From Streptomyces cyaneofuscatus (lineage in GTDB: Bacteria; Actinomycetota; Actinomycetes; Streptomycetales; Streptomycetaceae): a DNA stretch of 64,000 nt. Shown here piece after piece: positions 17,669 through 26,670 of the stretch. The stretch lies in the NCBI RefSeq assembly GCF_000718135.1, contig NZ_JOEM01000016.1, positions 186,001 to 250,000 of the forward strand, given 5' to 3'. Position 1 is the stretch's first letter. Every line of letters starts with the position of its first letter. The notes below the pieces were generated by a model. It was not told where the DNA came from. It did not search any database and saw nothing but the letters and a program-made list of their open reading frames with translations. The position numbers and the translations under genes are program-made.

Positions 17669-19267
17669 ATGAACCGCAAGACCCTGGTGCTGCCGGCCGT
17701 CGTCGGCCTGCTCGCCCCCGTGCTCGCCGCCTGCGGCAGCACGGACAGCGGCGCCGGTGGCGAGGGCGCCATCGTCGTCGGCACCACGGACCAGCTCGTG
17801 GCCTCCGAGGAGAACCCCGCTCCTCTCGACCCGGCCATCGGGTACGAGGCAGGCGTCTGGAACGTCCTGCGGCAGACCGTGCAGACCCTGACCACCGTGC
17901 CGGCCGGCGGCGGCGAGCCGGTGCCCGAGGCCGCGCAGAGCTGCACCTTCACGGACAACGCGAACGAGAGCTACCGCTGCACCCTGCGCGCGGGCCTCAA
18001 GTTCGCCGACGGCACCCCCGTCACCGCCGAGGATGTGAAGTTCTCCATCCAGCGGGTGATCGACATCAACTCCGACAGCGGACCGGTCGGGCTCCTCGCC
18101 AACATCGACACGATCGAGACCAAGGGCAGCGACCAGGTGATCTTCCACCTGAACACGCCCGACGCGACCTTCCCGTACAAGCTCGCCACCCCCGCCGCCG
18201 GCATCGTCCCCAAGGGGAAGTACCCGGCGAAGGAGGCGCGCGACGGCTTCCAGGTCGACGGCTCGGGGCCGTACACCATGAAGCCGCAGGTCGAGGACGG
18301 CCGGGTCACCCGGATCGCCTTCACCAAGAACCCCTCCTACAAGGGCGAGCTGAAGGTCCTCAACGACAAGGTCGAGATGGACCTCTTCCCCGACGCCGAC
18401 GCCATGGGCAAGGCGCTGGAGGAGAAGAAGATCCACATGATGACCCGGGCCATGTCGCCCGAGCAGGCCCGCGACATGCTGGTGAAGCCGAAGGAGGGCA
18501 TCGAGCTCACCGAGATGCCCGGCCTCGCCATCAGCTACCTCGGGTTCAACACCAAGGACCCCGTGGTCAACAAGTCCGTCCGGCAGGCCATGGCGCAGAT
18601 CATCGACCGGGGCGAGATCGCGGGCAAGGTGTACGGCACCACCGCCGAGCCGCTCTACTCGCTGATCCCCTCCAGCATCACCGGCCACACCAACGCCTTC
18701 TTCAACAAGTACGGCGAGCCCAGCGCCGCCAAGGCCGCGCGGACCCTCAGGAACGCCGGGGTCAAGACGCCGGTCAAGTTCACCCTGCACTACACCAACG
18801 ACCACTACGGCTCCGCCACCGCCAAGGAGTTCAAGGCGCTCCAGGCGCAGCTGAACGGCTCGGGCCTCTTCGACGTCGACGTCCAGGGCAAGGAGTGGTC
18901 GAAGTACCGCCCGGAGCAGAAGCGCGGCGACTACGCGGCCTACGGCATGGGCTGGTTCCCCGACTTCCCGGACCCGGACAACTACACCGCCCCGTTCCTG
19001 GACAAGAACAACTTCCTCAACTCCCCCTACCGGTCGCAGGAAGCGCAGAACGTCCTCATCCCGAAGTCGCGCCGCGCCGCCGACCGCAGCGCCGCCGCCA
19101 CGACGTACGAGAAGCTCCAGGACATCGTCGCCACCGACGTGCCCGTCCTGCCGATCTGGCAGGGCAAGCAGTACGTGGCCTCCCGCAGCGGGGTCGCCGG
19201 GGTCGAGCGGTCCGTCAGCGCCACCTCCGAGCTCCAGCTCTGGGAGCTCAACAAGACCAACGCCTGA
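17669..19267 (+). CDS. ABC transporter substrate-binding lipoprotein, family 5 (peptide-type)
   Basis: A 532-residue secreted lipoprotein. The signal peptide ends in a lipobox with the acylated cysteine at C22 (PVLAACGS). The body has the SBP family 5 layout, including AGLKFADGTPVTAEDVKFS, the region typical of oligopeptide, dipeptide or nickel binders, and a C-terminal ending in YEKLQDIVATDVPVLPIWQGKQYV. The ATG at 17669 has GGGAG 10 bases upstream. No permease or ATPase gene is next to it, so its partner lies elsewhere. Ligand unknown; oligopeptide is the default guess. Confidence 0.88.
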   Translation: MNRKTLVLPAVVGLLAPVLAACGSTDSGAGGEGAIVVGTTDQLVASEENPAPLDPAIGYEAGVWNVLRQTVQTLTTVPAGGGEPVPEAAQSCTFTDNANESYRCTLRAGLKFADGTPVTAEDVKFSIQRVIDINSDSGPVGLLANIDTIETKGSDQVIFHLNTPDATFPYKLATPAAGIVPKGKYPAKEARDGFQVDGSGPYTMKPQVEDGRVTRIAFTKNPSYKGELKVLNDKVEMDLFPDADAMGKALEEKKIHMMTRAMSPEQARDMLVKPKEGIELTEMPGLAISYLGFNTKDPVVNKSVRQAMAQIIDRGEIAGKVYGTTAEPLYSLIPSSITGHTNAFFNKYGEPSAAKAARTLRNAGVKTPVKFTLHYTNDHYGSATAKEFKALQAQLNGSGLFDVDVQGKEWSKYRPEQKRGDYAAYGMGWFPDFPDPDNYTAPFLDKNNFLNSPYRSQEAQNVLIPKSRRAADRSAAATTYEKLQDIVATDVPVLPIWQGKQYVASRSGVAGVERSVSATSELQLWELNKTNA

Positions 19268-19282
19268 GCACCGCTCGGAGCC

Positions 19283-19344
19283 ACGAAAGCCGTCCGGCCC
19301 GCACCCCCTGTCAGCAGGATCGGTGCGGGCCGGACGGCTTTCGT
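19283..19344. terminator. bidirectional terminator between binding protein and response regulator
   Basis: A perfect 23-bp stem (19283-19305 with 19322-19344) around a 16-base loop, between convergent genes. Confidence 0.85.
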
Positions 19345-19354
19345 ACGGTGGCTG

Positions 19355-20026
19355 CTACTGCGCTCCCGGACGCACCAGCCCGCTCTCGTACGCGTACACC
19401 GCGGCCTGCACCCGGTCGCGCAGGCCCAGCTTCGTCAGCACATGGCCCACATGCGTCTTGACCGTCGTCTCGCTGACGAACAGGTCCGCCGCGATCTCCG
19501 CGTTGGACAGCCCCCGCGCCACCAGCTTCAGAACCTCCACCTCACGGTCCGTCAGCGTGTGCAGGGCGTCCGGGACCGGGTCCTCGCCCGAGGGCAGGTG
19601 GTCCGCGTACTTGTCGAGGAGCCGGCGCGTGATGCTCGGGGCGAGCATCGCCTCGCCCGCCGCCACCACCCGGATCGCCTGGACCAGCTCATTGGCCGGG
19701 GCGTCCTTCAGCAGGAAGCCGCTCGCCCCCGCGCGCAGCGCCTCCACCACGTACTCGTCGAGATCGAACGTGGTCAGCACCAGCACCTTCGCCGGACCGT
19801 CCTTGCCGGGGCCGGTGATCTGGCGGGTCGCCTCCACGCCGTCCATCCGCGGCATCCGGATGTCCATCAGCACCACATCGGGCTGGAGCGCCCGCACCTG
19901 GTCGATGGCCTGCAGACCGTCACCGGCCTCACCGACCACCGCCAGATCGCCCTCGGCCTCCAGGATCATCCGGAAACCGGTGCGCAGCAGAGGCTGGTCG
20001 TCGACCAGAAGGACGCGGATCGCCAC
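19355..20026 (-). CDS. NarL/LuxR-type response regulator, no adjacent kinase
   Basis: A 223-residue two-component regulator. The receiver domain has the acidic pair D9-D10, the phospho-acceptor D55 in VVLMDIRMP, a conserved threonine in VLVLTTFD and lysine in GFLLKDAPA. The LuxR-type helix-turn-helix is LTDREVEVLKLVARGLSNAEIA through VSETTVKTHVGHVLTKLGL. It starts 9 bases after the stop of the recB-like gene on the same strand and may be co-transcribed with it. No histidine kinase lies nearby, so the signal is unknown. Confidence 0.9.
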   Translation of the reverse strand: MAIRVLLVDDQPLLRTGFRMILEAEGDLAVVGEAGDGLQAIDQVRALQPDVVLMDIRMPRMDGVEATRQITGPGKDGPAKVLVLTTFDLDEYVVEALRAGASGFLLKDAPANELVQAIRVVAAGEAMLAPSITRRLLDKYADHLPSGEDPVPDALHTLTDREVEVLKLVARGLSNAEIAADLFVSETTVKTHVGHVLTKLGLRDRVQAAVYAYESGLVRPGAQ

Positions 20027-20035
20027 AGGAACTCC

Positions 20036-20947
20036 TTAAGGGCCCTCAAGGGCCACGGCACGGCCGGCCTCGGCCCCGACCGGTCCCATTCTGCCCTGGT
20101 CATCCTCGCCCGACTCCGCCGGGCGAACCGACAGCGGATAGACCGGGGGAGTCCCGCCGAATTCCGGACACACCGCCTGGTGATCGCACCAGCCGCACAG
20201 CTTCGTCGGGCGCGGCCGCCAGTCACCGGTCTCGGTCGCCAGCGCGATCGCCTCCCACAGCGCGAGCAGCTTGCGCTCCACCCGCTCCAGGTCCGCCACC
20301 ACCGGGTCGTACGTCAGCACATCGCCGCTGCCCAGATAGACCAGCTGGAGCCGGCGCGGCACGATCCCCTTCAGCCGCCAGATCACCAGCGCGTAGAACT
20401 TCATCTGGAAGAGCGGGCCCTCGGCATACTCCGGCCTCGGCGCCTTCCCCGTCTTGTAGTCGACGATCCGCACATCCCCGGTCGGCGCCACATCGATCCG
20501 GTCGATCACCCCGCGCAGCCGCAGCCCCGACTCCAGCTCCGTCTCGACGAAGAGCTCCCGCTCGGCCGGCTCCAGACGCGTCGGGTCCTCCAGCGAGAAC
20601 CACCGCTCCACCAGCCGCTCCGCCTCGCCCAGCCAGCGCGACAGCCGCTCGCCCTCGGTGTCCCCGGCGAACAGCTCGCCCAGCTCCGGCTTCGCCTCCA
20701 GCAGCCGGTCCCACTGGCCGGGAATCAGCGCCCGCGCCCGCGGCGCCGTACGGTCCGCCGCCGGGGCGTCGAAGAGCCGCTCCAGCACCGCATGGACCAG
20801 GGTGCCCCGGGTAGCCGCCTCGCTGGGCTTCTCCGGCAGTTTGTCGATGACCCGGAAGCGGTAGAGCAGAGGGCACTGCATGAAATCGCTCGCCCGCGAC
20901 GGCGACAGAGATGTGGGCGGCTGCGGCGGCCGGGGCACGGAGGTCAT
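20036..20947 (-). CDS. RecB-family exonuclease (PD-(D/E)XK, Fe-S type)
   Basis: A 303-residue nuclease of the RecB/Cas4/AddB-C-terminal type. The nuclease motifs are in the middle (RGVIDRIDVAP, then VRIVDYKTGKAP, with the catalytic Asp and Asp-Tyr-Lys). Four cysteines, C25 and C251, C254, C260 (CGWCDHQAVC), match the spacing that holds a 4Fe-4S cluster in AddB and Cas4. Helicase motifs are absent, so it is a stand-alone nuclease. The mycobacterial homologue also sits beside trmI in the proteasome region. The ATG at 20947 is the first start giving the full domain. Confidence 0.85.
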   Translation of the reverse strand: MTSVPRPPQPPTSLSPSRASDFMQCPLLYRFRVIDKLPEKPSEAATRGTLVHAVLERLFDAPAADRTAPRARALIPGQWDRLLEAKPELGELFAGDTEGERLSRWLGEAERLVERWFSLEDPTRLEPAERELFVETELESGLRLRGVIDRIDVAPTGDVRIVDYKTGKAPRPEYAEGPLFQMKFYALVIWRLKGIVPRRLQLVYLGSGDVLTYDPVVADLERVERKLLALWEAIALATETGDWRPRPTKLCGWCDHQAVCPEFGGTPPVYPLSVRPAESGEDDQGRMGPVGAEAGRAVALEGP

Positions 20948-21058
20948 GTCTGAAGACCCTACGGCCCGCCACTGACAGTCGGCGGCATACCATCGACGGC
21001 AGACCCTCGCAGACAGCATCATCGTGGCGCAGGCCACGTACCGAACCGAAGGGACCCC

Positions 21059-22309
21059 GTGGACGAGAGCGGCGACAGCGGGCGGCCGCAGCCCGGCGCA
21101 GGGGGAACGGACCCCTCCGCCGCCCCCGGCAGCGGCAAGCCGAAACGGCCCGCTGATCCGGGCGGCGGTCTGCTCATGGGCCGTCCCTTCGGTGTGCCCG
21201 TGTACGTGGCGCCCAGCTGGTTCGTCGTCGCCGCACTGATCACCTGGGTCTTCGGCGGCCAGCTCGACCGGGTGCTGCCCGAACTCGGCGGCGCCCGCTA
21301 TCTCGTCGCCCTCTTCTTCGCGATCGCCTTCTACGCCTCCGTACTCGTCCACGAACTGGCCCACACGGTCGCCGCCCTGCGCTACAAGCTCCCCGTCCGC
21401 CGCATCCAGCTCCAGTTCTTCGGCGGCGTCTCCGAGATCGAGAAGGAGACCGAGACCCCCGGCCGCGAGTTCATCCTCGCCTTCGTCGGCCCCCTCCTCT
21501 CCCTCGTCCTCGGCGGTGTCTTCTACGGCGCGATGCGGTTCGTCGAGCCCGGCACCGTCCCCGGCGTCCTGATCGCCGGCCTGATGATCTCCAACCTCAT
21601 CGTGGCCGCCTTCAACCTGCTGCCCGGCCTGCCCCTCGACGGCGGCCGGATGCTCCGCGCCATCGTGTGGAAGATCACCGGCAAGCCCATGAGCGGCACC
21701 ATCGCCGCCGCCTGGGTCGGCCGGGGCCTCGCCGTCACCGTCCTCATCGGCCTCCCGCTGCTCACCCACACCGGTGCGCTCGGCAGCGCCAACGAGGACA
21801 TCGGCGGTGTGGAGACCGTCATGGACGCCCTGCTCGCCGCGATCCTCGCCGGCATCATCTGGACCGGCGCCGGGAACAGCCTGCGCATGGCCCGCCTCCG
21901 CGAGCACCTGCCCGACCTGCGGGCCCGCACCCTCACCCGGCGCGCCGTCCCCGTCGAGTCCGCCACCCCCCTCTCCGAGGCGCTGCGCCGGGCCAACGAG
22001 GCGGGCGCCCGCGCGCTGGTCGTCGTCGACGGACAGGGCAACCCCAAGGGCGTCGTCCGCGAGGCCGCCATCGTCGGCGTCCCCGAACACCGCCGCCCCT
22101 GGGTCGCCGTCAGCGGCCTCGCCCAGGACCTCACCGACGGCATGAAGGTCCCCGCCGAACTGGCCGGCGAAGCCCTCCTGGACCGGCTCAAGGCCACCCC
22201 GGCCACCGAGTACCTGGTGATCGAGGAGACCGGCGAGATCTACGGAGTCCTCTCCACCGCCGACGTGGAGCGCGCCTTCGTCAAGGCCATGGCCCGCCCC
22301 GAGTCCTGA
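21059..22309 (+). CDS. site-2 protease family protein (M50) with C-terminal CBS domains
   Basis: A 416-residue membrane metalloprotease related to SpoIVFB/RseP. The zinc motif HELAH is at H98-H102 within a membrane helix, and the second metal motif NLLPGLPLDGG (D194) follows. Residues 290-416 form a CBS-pair-like domain (VPVESATPLSEALRRANEAG, YGVLSTADVERAF), which often binds adenine nucleotides and may control activity. It starts with GTG and a disordered Gly/Pro-rich cytoplasmic tail. It is divergent from the RecB-like gene and 43 bases before trmI. The substrate is unknown; anti-sigma factors are usual targets for the family. Confidence 0.88.
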   Translation: MDESGDSGRPQPGAGGTDPSAAPGSGKPKRPADPGGGLLMGRPFGVPVYVAPSWFVVAALITWVFGGQLDRVLPELGGARYLVALFFAIAFYASVLVHELAHTVAALRYKLPVRRIQLQFFGGVSEIEKETETPGREFILAFVGPLLSLVLGGVFYGAMRFVEPGTVPGVLIAGLMISNLIVAAFNLLPGLPLDGGRMLRAIVWKITGKPMSGTIAAAWVGRGLAVTVLIGLPLLTHTGALGSANEDIGGVETVMDALLAAILAGIIWTGAGNSLRMARLREHLPDLRARTLTRRAVPVESATPLSEALRRANEAGARALVVVDGQGNPKGVVREAAIVGVPEHRRPWVAVSGLAQDLTDGMKVPAELAGEALLDRLKATPATEYLVIEETGEIYGVLSTADVERAFVKAMARPES

Positions 22310-22340
22310 AGGCCCCGGAAAAGGGCCCCTGAAACACCGG

Positions 22341-22346
22341 TACGCT
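22341..22346 (+). promoter_or_regulatory. -10 box TACGCT before trmI
   Basis: TACGCT is 6 bases before the trmI ATG with no Shine-Dalgarno between, which suggests a separate promoter and a leaderless message. Confidence 0.5.
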
Positions 22347-22352
22347 GGTCAC

Positions 22353-23270
22353 ATGTCTGAACCGACCGGTGCCGCCCGCCGACGTGGGCCCTTCAAGGTC
22401 GGGGACCAGGTCCAGCTCACCGACCCCAAGGGACGCCACTACACCTTCACGCTCGAAGCCGGAAAGAACTTCCACACCCACAAGGGTTCTTTCCAGCACG
22501 ACGAGCTGATCGGTGCTCCCGAGGGCAGTGTTGTCCGCACCACGGGGAACGTCGCCTACCTCGCGCTGCGCCCCCTGCTCCCCGACTACGTCCTCTCCAT
22601 GCCCCGCGGCGCCGCCGTGGTCTACCCCAAGGACGCGGGGCAGATCCTGGCCTTCGCGGACATCTTCCCCGGCGCCCGCGTCGTGGAGGCCGGGGTCGGA
22701 TCCGGCTCGCTCTCCACCTTCCTGCTGCGCGCCATCGGTGAGCAGGGCATGCTGCACTCCTACGAGCGCCGTGAGGACTTCGCCGAGATCGCCCAGCAGA
22801 ACGTCGAGCGCTACTTCGGCTCGCCGCACCCCGCCTGGCAGCTGACCGTCGGAGACCTCCAGGACAACCTCTCCGACACCGACGTCGACCGCGTCGTGCT
22901 GGACATGCTCGCCCCCTGGGAGTGCCTGGAGGCCGTCTCCAAGGCCCTGGTGCCCGGCGGCATCCTCTGCGCCTACGTCGCCACCACCACCCAGCTCTCG
23001 CGCACCGTCGAGTCCATCCGCGAGATCGGCTGCTTCGCCGAACCGCAGCCCTGGGAGTCGATGATCCGCAACTGGCACGTCGAGGGCCTGGCCGTCCGCC
23101 CCGACCACCGGATGATCGGCCACACCGGCTTCCTGGTCACCGCCCGCCGGCTCGCGGACGGCGTCGAGCCGCCGCTGCGCCGCCGCCGCCCCTCCAAGGG
23201 CGCCTACGGCGAGGACTACGACGGACCGGGCAGCCAGAGCCGCGGAGGCTCCGCCGCCGACCGCGGCTGA
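22353..23270 (+). CDS. trmI: tRNA (adenine-N1)-methyltransferase
   Basis: A 305-residue methyltransferase that makes m1A58 in the T-loop of tRNA from S-adenosylmethionine. The small N-terminal beta domain is followed by the Rossmann domain with motif I VVEAGVGSGSLSTFLL at about residues 110-125, and the catalytic-region motif VDRVVLDMLAPWECLE. Family members are tetramers. The mycobacterial homologue Rv2118c also lies in the proteasome region. The Asp/Gly/Ser-rich last 30 residues are probably disordered. Confidence 0.93.
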   Translation: MSEPTGAARRRGPFKVGDQVQLTDPKGRHYTFTLEAGKNFHTHKGSFQHDELIGAPEGSVVRTTGNVAYLALRPLLPDYVLSMPRGAAVVYPKDAGQILAFADIFPGARVVEAGVGSGSLSTFLLRAIGEQGMLHSYERREDFAEIAQQNVERYFGSPHPAWQLTVGDLQDNLSDTDVDRVVLDMLAPWECLEAVSKALVPGGILCAYVATTTQLSRTVESIREIGCFAEPQPWESMIRNWHVEGLAVRPDHRMIGHTGFLVTARRLADGVEPPLRRRRPSKGAYGEDYDGPGSQSRGGSAADRG

Positions 23271-23285
23271 CCCGCCCAACGAACC

Positions 23286-23335
23286 GGCGCCGCCGCGCAG
23301 TTCCCCGACCGACCGGGGAACTGCGCGGCGGCGCC
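23286..23335 (+). terminator. terminator after trmI
   Basis: A perfect 21-bp stem (23286-23306 with 23315-23335) and an 8-base loop, 15 bases after the stop codon. Confidence 0.85.
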
Positions 23336-23488
23336 TTCGCGTTGCCCCCGGGCGCGCGCCCCGGCGGTGAAACCGGCGTACACCCCGCCGTTCCCCCGGC
23401 GTGTGAGGTGTGGCACGATGCTGGCCACCCCTCGGGGGCGGACCCACCCTTTCCCCGGGCTCCAGGAACCACATCTCCCAGGAACCAC

Positions 23489-24073
23489 ATGGAGACACAC
23501 CGCGTGCAGACCTCCGCGCTCCCGGACCTCGCGCACACCGCCACGAAGCCGGTGCACTGGCTCGCCACGGCCGCGGCCATGGCCGGCGTCGTCGCCCTGG
23601 CCGGGCTGCTCCAGCCCCGTACGGCCACCGCCACCGCCACGGCCCCGGAGAAGCGGACCACCACGCCCGTGGCCGCCCCGGACCCGGCGACGGTGGACTT
23701 CCCCCTGGAGTGCGGCGGGGCCGGGACCACCGTGGCGAAGCAGGCCCCCGGAGACCTCGACGGCGACGGGCGGCCGGAAACCGTCGCCGTGGTCCACTGC
23801 GACGCGGGCTCGGGGACCCCGCCGAGCGGCATCTACGTCCTGACACAGCGGAGCGGGGCCGCACCGAGGGTCGTGGCGACCCTGGTGGACCCCGCCGACA
23901 GGAAGGCCGTCGGGGACTTCGCCGTACGCGAGGGGCGCGTCTCGGCGACCCTGCTCGGCTACTCCTCGCTGGAGGTGCCCCGCTGCTGCCCCGACCAGGA
24001 GGAGCAGGCCTCCTGGCGGTGGAAGGGCAACGCCTTCGTCCGCACCTCGGGAGACCTCGCGCGCAGCGTCTGA
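23489..24073 (+). CDS. hypothetical membrane-anchored or secreted protein with DLDGDG motif
   Basis: A 194-residue protein I do not recognise. A hydrophobic segment at about residues 22-40 (LATAAAMAGVVALAGLL) is a signal anchor, followed by a Thr/Ala/Pro linker. The exported part contains APGDLDGDGRPETVAVVHC, a calcium-binding-loop-like motif typical of FG-GAP or VCBS-type repeats, and four cysteines (including a CC pair in VPRCCPDQ) that could form disulfides. The ATG at 23489 is weakly supported (CAGGAACC upstream); a GTG at 23504 is possible. It is convergent with the ferredoxin gene. Confidence 0.6.
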   Translation: METHRVQTSALPDLAHTATKPVHWLATAAAMAGVVALAGLLQPRTATATATAPEKRTTTPVAAPDPATVDFPLECGGAGTTVAKQAPGDLDGDGRPETVAVVHCDAGSGTPPSGIYVLTQRSGAAPRVVATLVDPADRKAVGDFAVREGRVSATLLGYSSLEVPRCCPDQEEQASWRWKGNAFVRTSGDLARSV

Positions 24074-24117
24074 GTGGCTGGCCGTGCGCGTCAGGCGGCG
24101 TCGGCAGCCCGTACGGG

Positions 24118-24429
24118 TCAGGCCGCGTCGGGCCCGTACACCTCGACGTTGTCCTTCACGCGCCGTACGTGGATGCAGTCCCCGGGGCACTCCTTGGCCG
24201 AATCCACCACGTCCTGGAGGAGCGGCAGCGGCACCGGTGTGGTGGCCCCCGGGGCCTGGAGAAGCTCGTCGTCGCCGCTCTTCACGTACGCCAGACCGTC
24301 GATGTCCAGCTCGAAGACCTCCGGCGCGTACTGCACGCAGATGCCGTCGCCCGTACAGAGGTCCTGGTCGATCCAGACCTCCAGGTCCTGCGTGTCACTG
24401 TCGCCCGGCGAGTCCTGCTGCACGGTCAT
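24118..24429 (-). CDS. ferredoxin
   Basis: A 103-residue acidic ferredoxin. Cysteines C25 and C31 (DLCTGDGICVQYAPEVF) and C81/C85 (ECPGDCIHV) match the actinobacterial 3Fe-4S or single 4Fe-4S type that usually feeds cytochromes P450. No P450 or reductase gene is adjacent. The ATG at 24429 gives the usual N-terminus; the upstream frame to 24609 runs into the arc promoter region. It is divergent from arc, and this pairing is common in Streptomyces. Confidence 0.88.
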   Translation of the reverse strand: MTVQQDSPGDSDTQDLEVWIDQDLCTGDGICVQYAPEVFELDIDGLAYVKSGDDELLQAPGATTPVPLPLLQDVVDSAKECPGDCIHVRRVKDNVEVYGPDAA

Positions 24430-24625
24430 GTGTCCTGCCGTTCCTGCGTATCCGAACCAATTGGAGCCAGCCCTGACGGGTGTTGAACGCTTCGACGATA
24501 CAACCGGCGGCTTTCCGATGCCGAAGGGTGGGTATTCCCTTGACGTGAGGGAGAGCGCAAGGGTGAAGATCGGACACACCCCGCAGTCTTTGTGATCTAG
24601 GGGTTTCAATCACCACCCACCCAGG

Positions 24626-24631
24626 TAGGGT
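24626..24631 (+). promoter_or_regulatory. candidate -10 box of arc
   Basis: TAGGGT about 38 bases before the arc GTG, leaving room for the strong Shine-Dalgarno sequence. The preceding 200 bases separate arc from the divergent ferredoxin gene and hold no other gene. Confidence 0.4.
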
Positions 24632-24669
24632 CAGGAAGCGTCCAGCTCCCCATGGAGGAGGTGAGGACC

Positions 24670-26436
24670 GTGGCAGCCCACGACGACGACATCAACCGCG
24701 GCATCCGGCCCGCGCGAGGGTCAGAAGACCCGGCCGGCCAGGTTGCCTATCTCGAGCAGGAAATCGCCGTCCTGCGACGTAAGCTCGCCGACTCTCCGCG
24801 TCATACGAGGATTCTCGAAGAGCGGATCGTCGAGTTGCAGACGAATCTGGCAGGCGTGTCCGCACAGAACGAGCGGCTCGCCAACACGCTCCGTGAGGCG
24901 CGTGACCAGATCGTGGCGCTCAAGGAGGAGGTCGACCGGCTCGCACAGCCGCCGGCCGGCTTCGGAGTGTTCCTGCAGGCCAACGAGGACGGCACCTGCG
25001 ACATCTTCACCGGGGGCCGCAAGCTCCGGGTGAACGTGTCCCCCAGCGTCGAACTGGAAGACCTCCGGCGCGGCCAGGAGGTCATGCTCAACGAAGCGCT
25101 CAACGTGGTCGAGGCCATGGAGTTCGAGCGGGCCGGGGACATCGTCACCCTCAAGGAGATCCTTGAGGACGGCGAGCGCGCCCTGGTGGTCGGGCACACC
25201 GACGAGGAGAGGGTGGTGCGGCTCGCCGAGCCCCTGCTGGACATCACCATCCGCTCCGGTGACGCCCTGCTGCTGGACTCCAGGTCCGGTTACGTCTACG
25301 AGGTGGTCCCCAAGAGCGAGGTCGAGGAGCTCGTCCTCGAAGAGGTTCCGGACATCGACTACGACAAGATCGGCGGCCTGGGCGACCAGATCGAGCTGAT
25401 CCGCGACGCGGTCGAGCTGCCCTACCTCCACCCCGACCTCTTCAAGGAACACGAGCTGCGACCGCCGAAGGGCATCCTGCTCTACGGTCCGCCCGGCTGC
25501 GGCAAGACGCTCATCGCCAAGGCCGTCGCCAATTCGCTCGCCAAGAAGGTCGCCGAGGTGACCGGGCAGCCCGCGGGGAAGAGCTACTTCCTCAATATCA
25601 AGGGCCCCGAGCTGCTCAACAAGTACGTCGGCGAGACCGAGCGGCACATCCGCCTGGTCTTCCAGCGTGCGAGGGAGAAGGCGAGCGAGGGCACCCCCGT
25701 CATCGTCTTCTTCGACGAGATGGAATCCCTCTTCCGCACCCGCGGCAGCGGCGTCAGCTCGGACGTGGAGAACACCATCGTCCCGCAGCTGCTCGCCGAG
25801 ATCGACGGGGTGGAGGGTCTGGAGAACGTCATCGTCATCGGCGCCTCCAACCGCGAGGACATGATCGACCCCGCCATCCTGCGACCCGGCCGACTCGATG
25901 TGAAGATCAAGATCGAGCGTCCGGACGCCGAGGCCGCGAAGGACATCTTCGCTAAGTACCTGACCCCGTCGCTCCCGCTGCACGCGGACGACCTCTCCGA
26001 GCACACCGGCTCGCGGGAGGCCGCCGCCCACGCCATGATCCAGTCGGTCGTGGAGCGGATGTACACGGAATCCGAGGAGAACCGCTTCCTGGAGGTCACG
26101 TACGCCAACGGCGACAAGGAAGTCCTGTACTTCAAGGACTTCAACTCCGGCGCGATGATTCAGAACATCGTCGACCGGGCAAAGAAAATGGCCATCAAGG
26201 CATTCCTCGAACACCAGCAGAAGGGTCTGCGCGTCTCCCACCTCCTCCAGGCCTGCGTGGATGAGTTCAAGGAGAACGAGGACCTGCCCAACACCACCAA
26301 CCCGGACGACTGGGCCAGGATTTCCGGTAAGAAGGGTGAGCGGATCGTCTTCATCCGCACACTCGTCACCGGAAAGCAGGGCGCGGACACCGGGCGCTCC
26401 ATCGACACGGTGGCCAATACCGGCCAGTACCTGTAA
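24670..26436 (+). CDS. arc: proteasome-associated AAA ATPase (ARC/Mpa)
   Basis: A 588-residue ring ATPase that binds pupylated proteins, unfolds them and feeds them to the 20S core. In order: an N-terminal coiled coil (about residues 15-75) that docks Pup, OB domains, and the AAA module with Walker A GPPGCGKT at 273-280 and Walker [10 protein letters not shown] near 343-351. The C-terminus is GQYL, the tail used by Mpa/ARC to dock on the proteasome alpha ring. The GTG at 24670 is chosen because GGAGGAGGTGAGG lies just before it and this gives the S. coelicolor ARC length; an ATG at 24652 is inside that site. Confidence 0.96.
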   Translation: MAAHDDDINRGIRPARGSEDPAGQVAYLEQEIAVLRRKLADSPRHTRILEERIVELQTNLAGVSAQNERLANTLREARDQIVALKEEVDRLAQPPAGFGVFLQANEDGTCDIFTGGRKLRVNVSPSVELEDLRRGQEVMLNEALNVVEAMEFERAGDIVTLKEILEDGERALVVGHTDEERVVRLAEPLLDITIRSGDALLLDSRSGYVYEVVPKSEVEELVLEEVPDIDYDKIGGLGDQIELIRDAVELPYLHPDLFKEHELRPPKGILLYGPPGCGKTLIAKAVANSLAKKVAEVTGQPAGKSYFLNIKGPELLNKYVGETERHIRLVFQRAREKASEGTPVIVFFDEMESLFRTRGSGVSSDVENTIVPQLLAEIDGVEGLENVIVIGASNREDMIDPAILRPGRLDVKIKIERPDAEAAKDIFAKYLTPSLPLHADDLSEHTGSREAAAHAMIQSVVERMYTESEENRFLEVTYANGDKEVLYFKDFNSGAMIQNIVDRAKKMAIKAFLEHQQKGLRVSHLLQACVDEFKENEDLPNTTNPDDWARISGKKGERIVFIRTLVTGKQGADTGRSIDTVANTGQYL

Positions 26437-26441
26437 TACGC

Positions 26442-26483
26442 CGACCGGCTGCGGATGCCCGGAGGGGCATCCGCAGCCGGTCG
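26442..26483 (+). terminator. terminator between arc and dop
   Basis: A perfect 19-bp stem (26442-26460 with 26465-26483), loop GGAG, followed by TTTT: a canonical intrinsic terminator 5 bases after the arc stop. Confidence 0.9.
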
Positions 26484-26670
26484 TTTTCCCCCGTTCCGGC
26501 CACACCGGAACAATGTCGTAATTGATCTCCCCACCGGCGCAGAGGCGCTCTAGGCTCTGCGGTACCGCCGAGTCGCGCAGTGCGGTGACGGGCACCGCAT
26601 ACGCACCGGACAAGCAGCGGTACTTGAGCGTCGCTCCCGGACGGGACCGACGCCGGGCAAGGAGGGCCGC

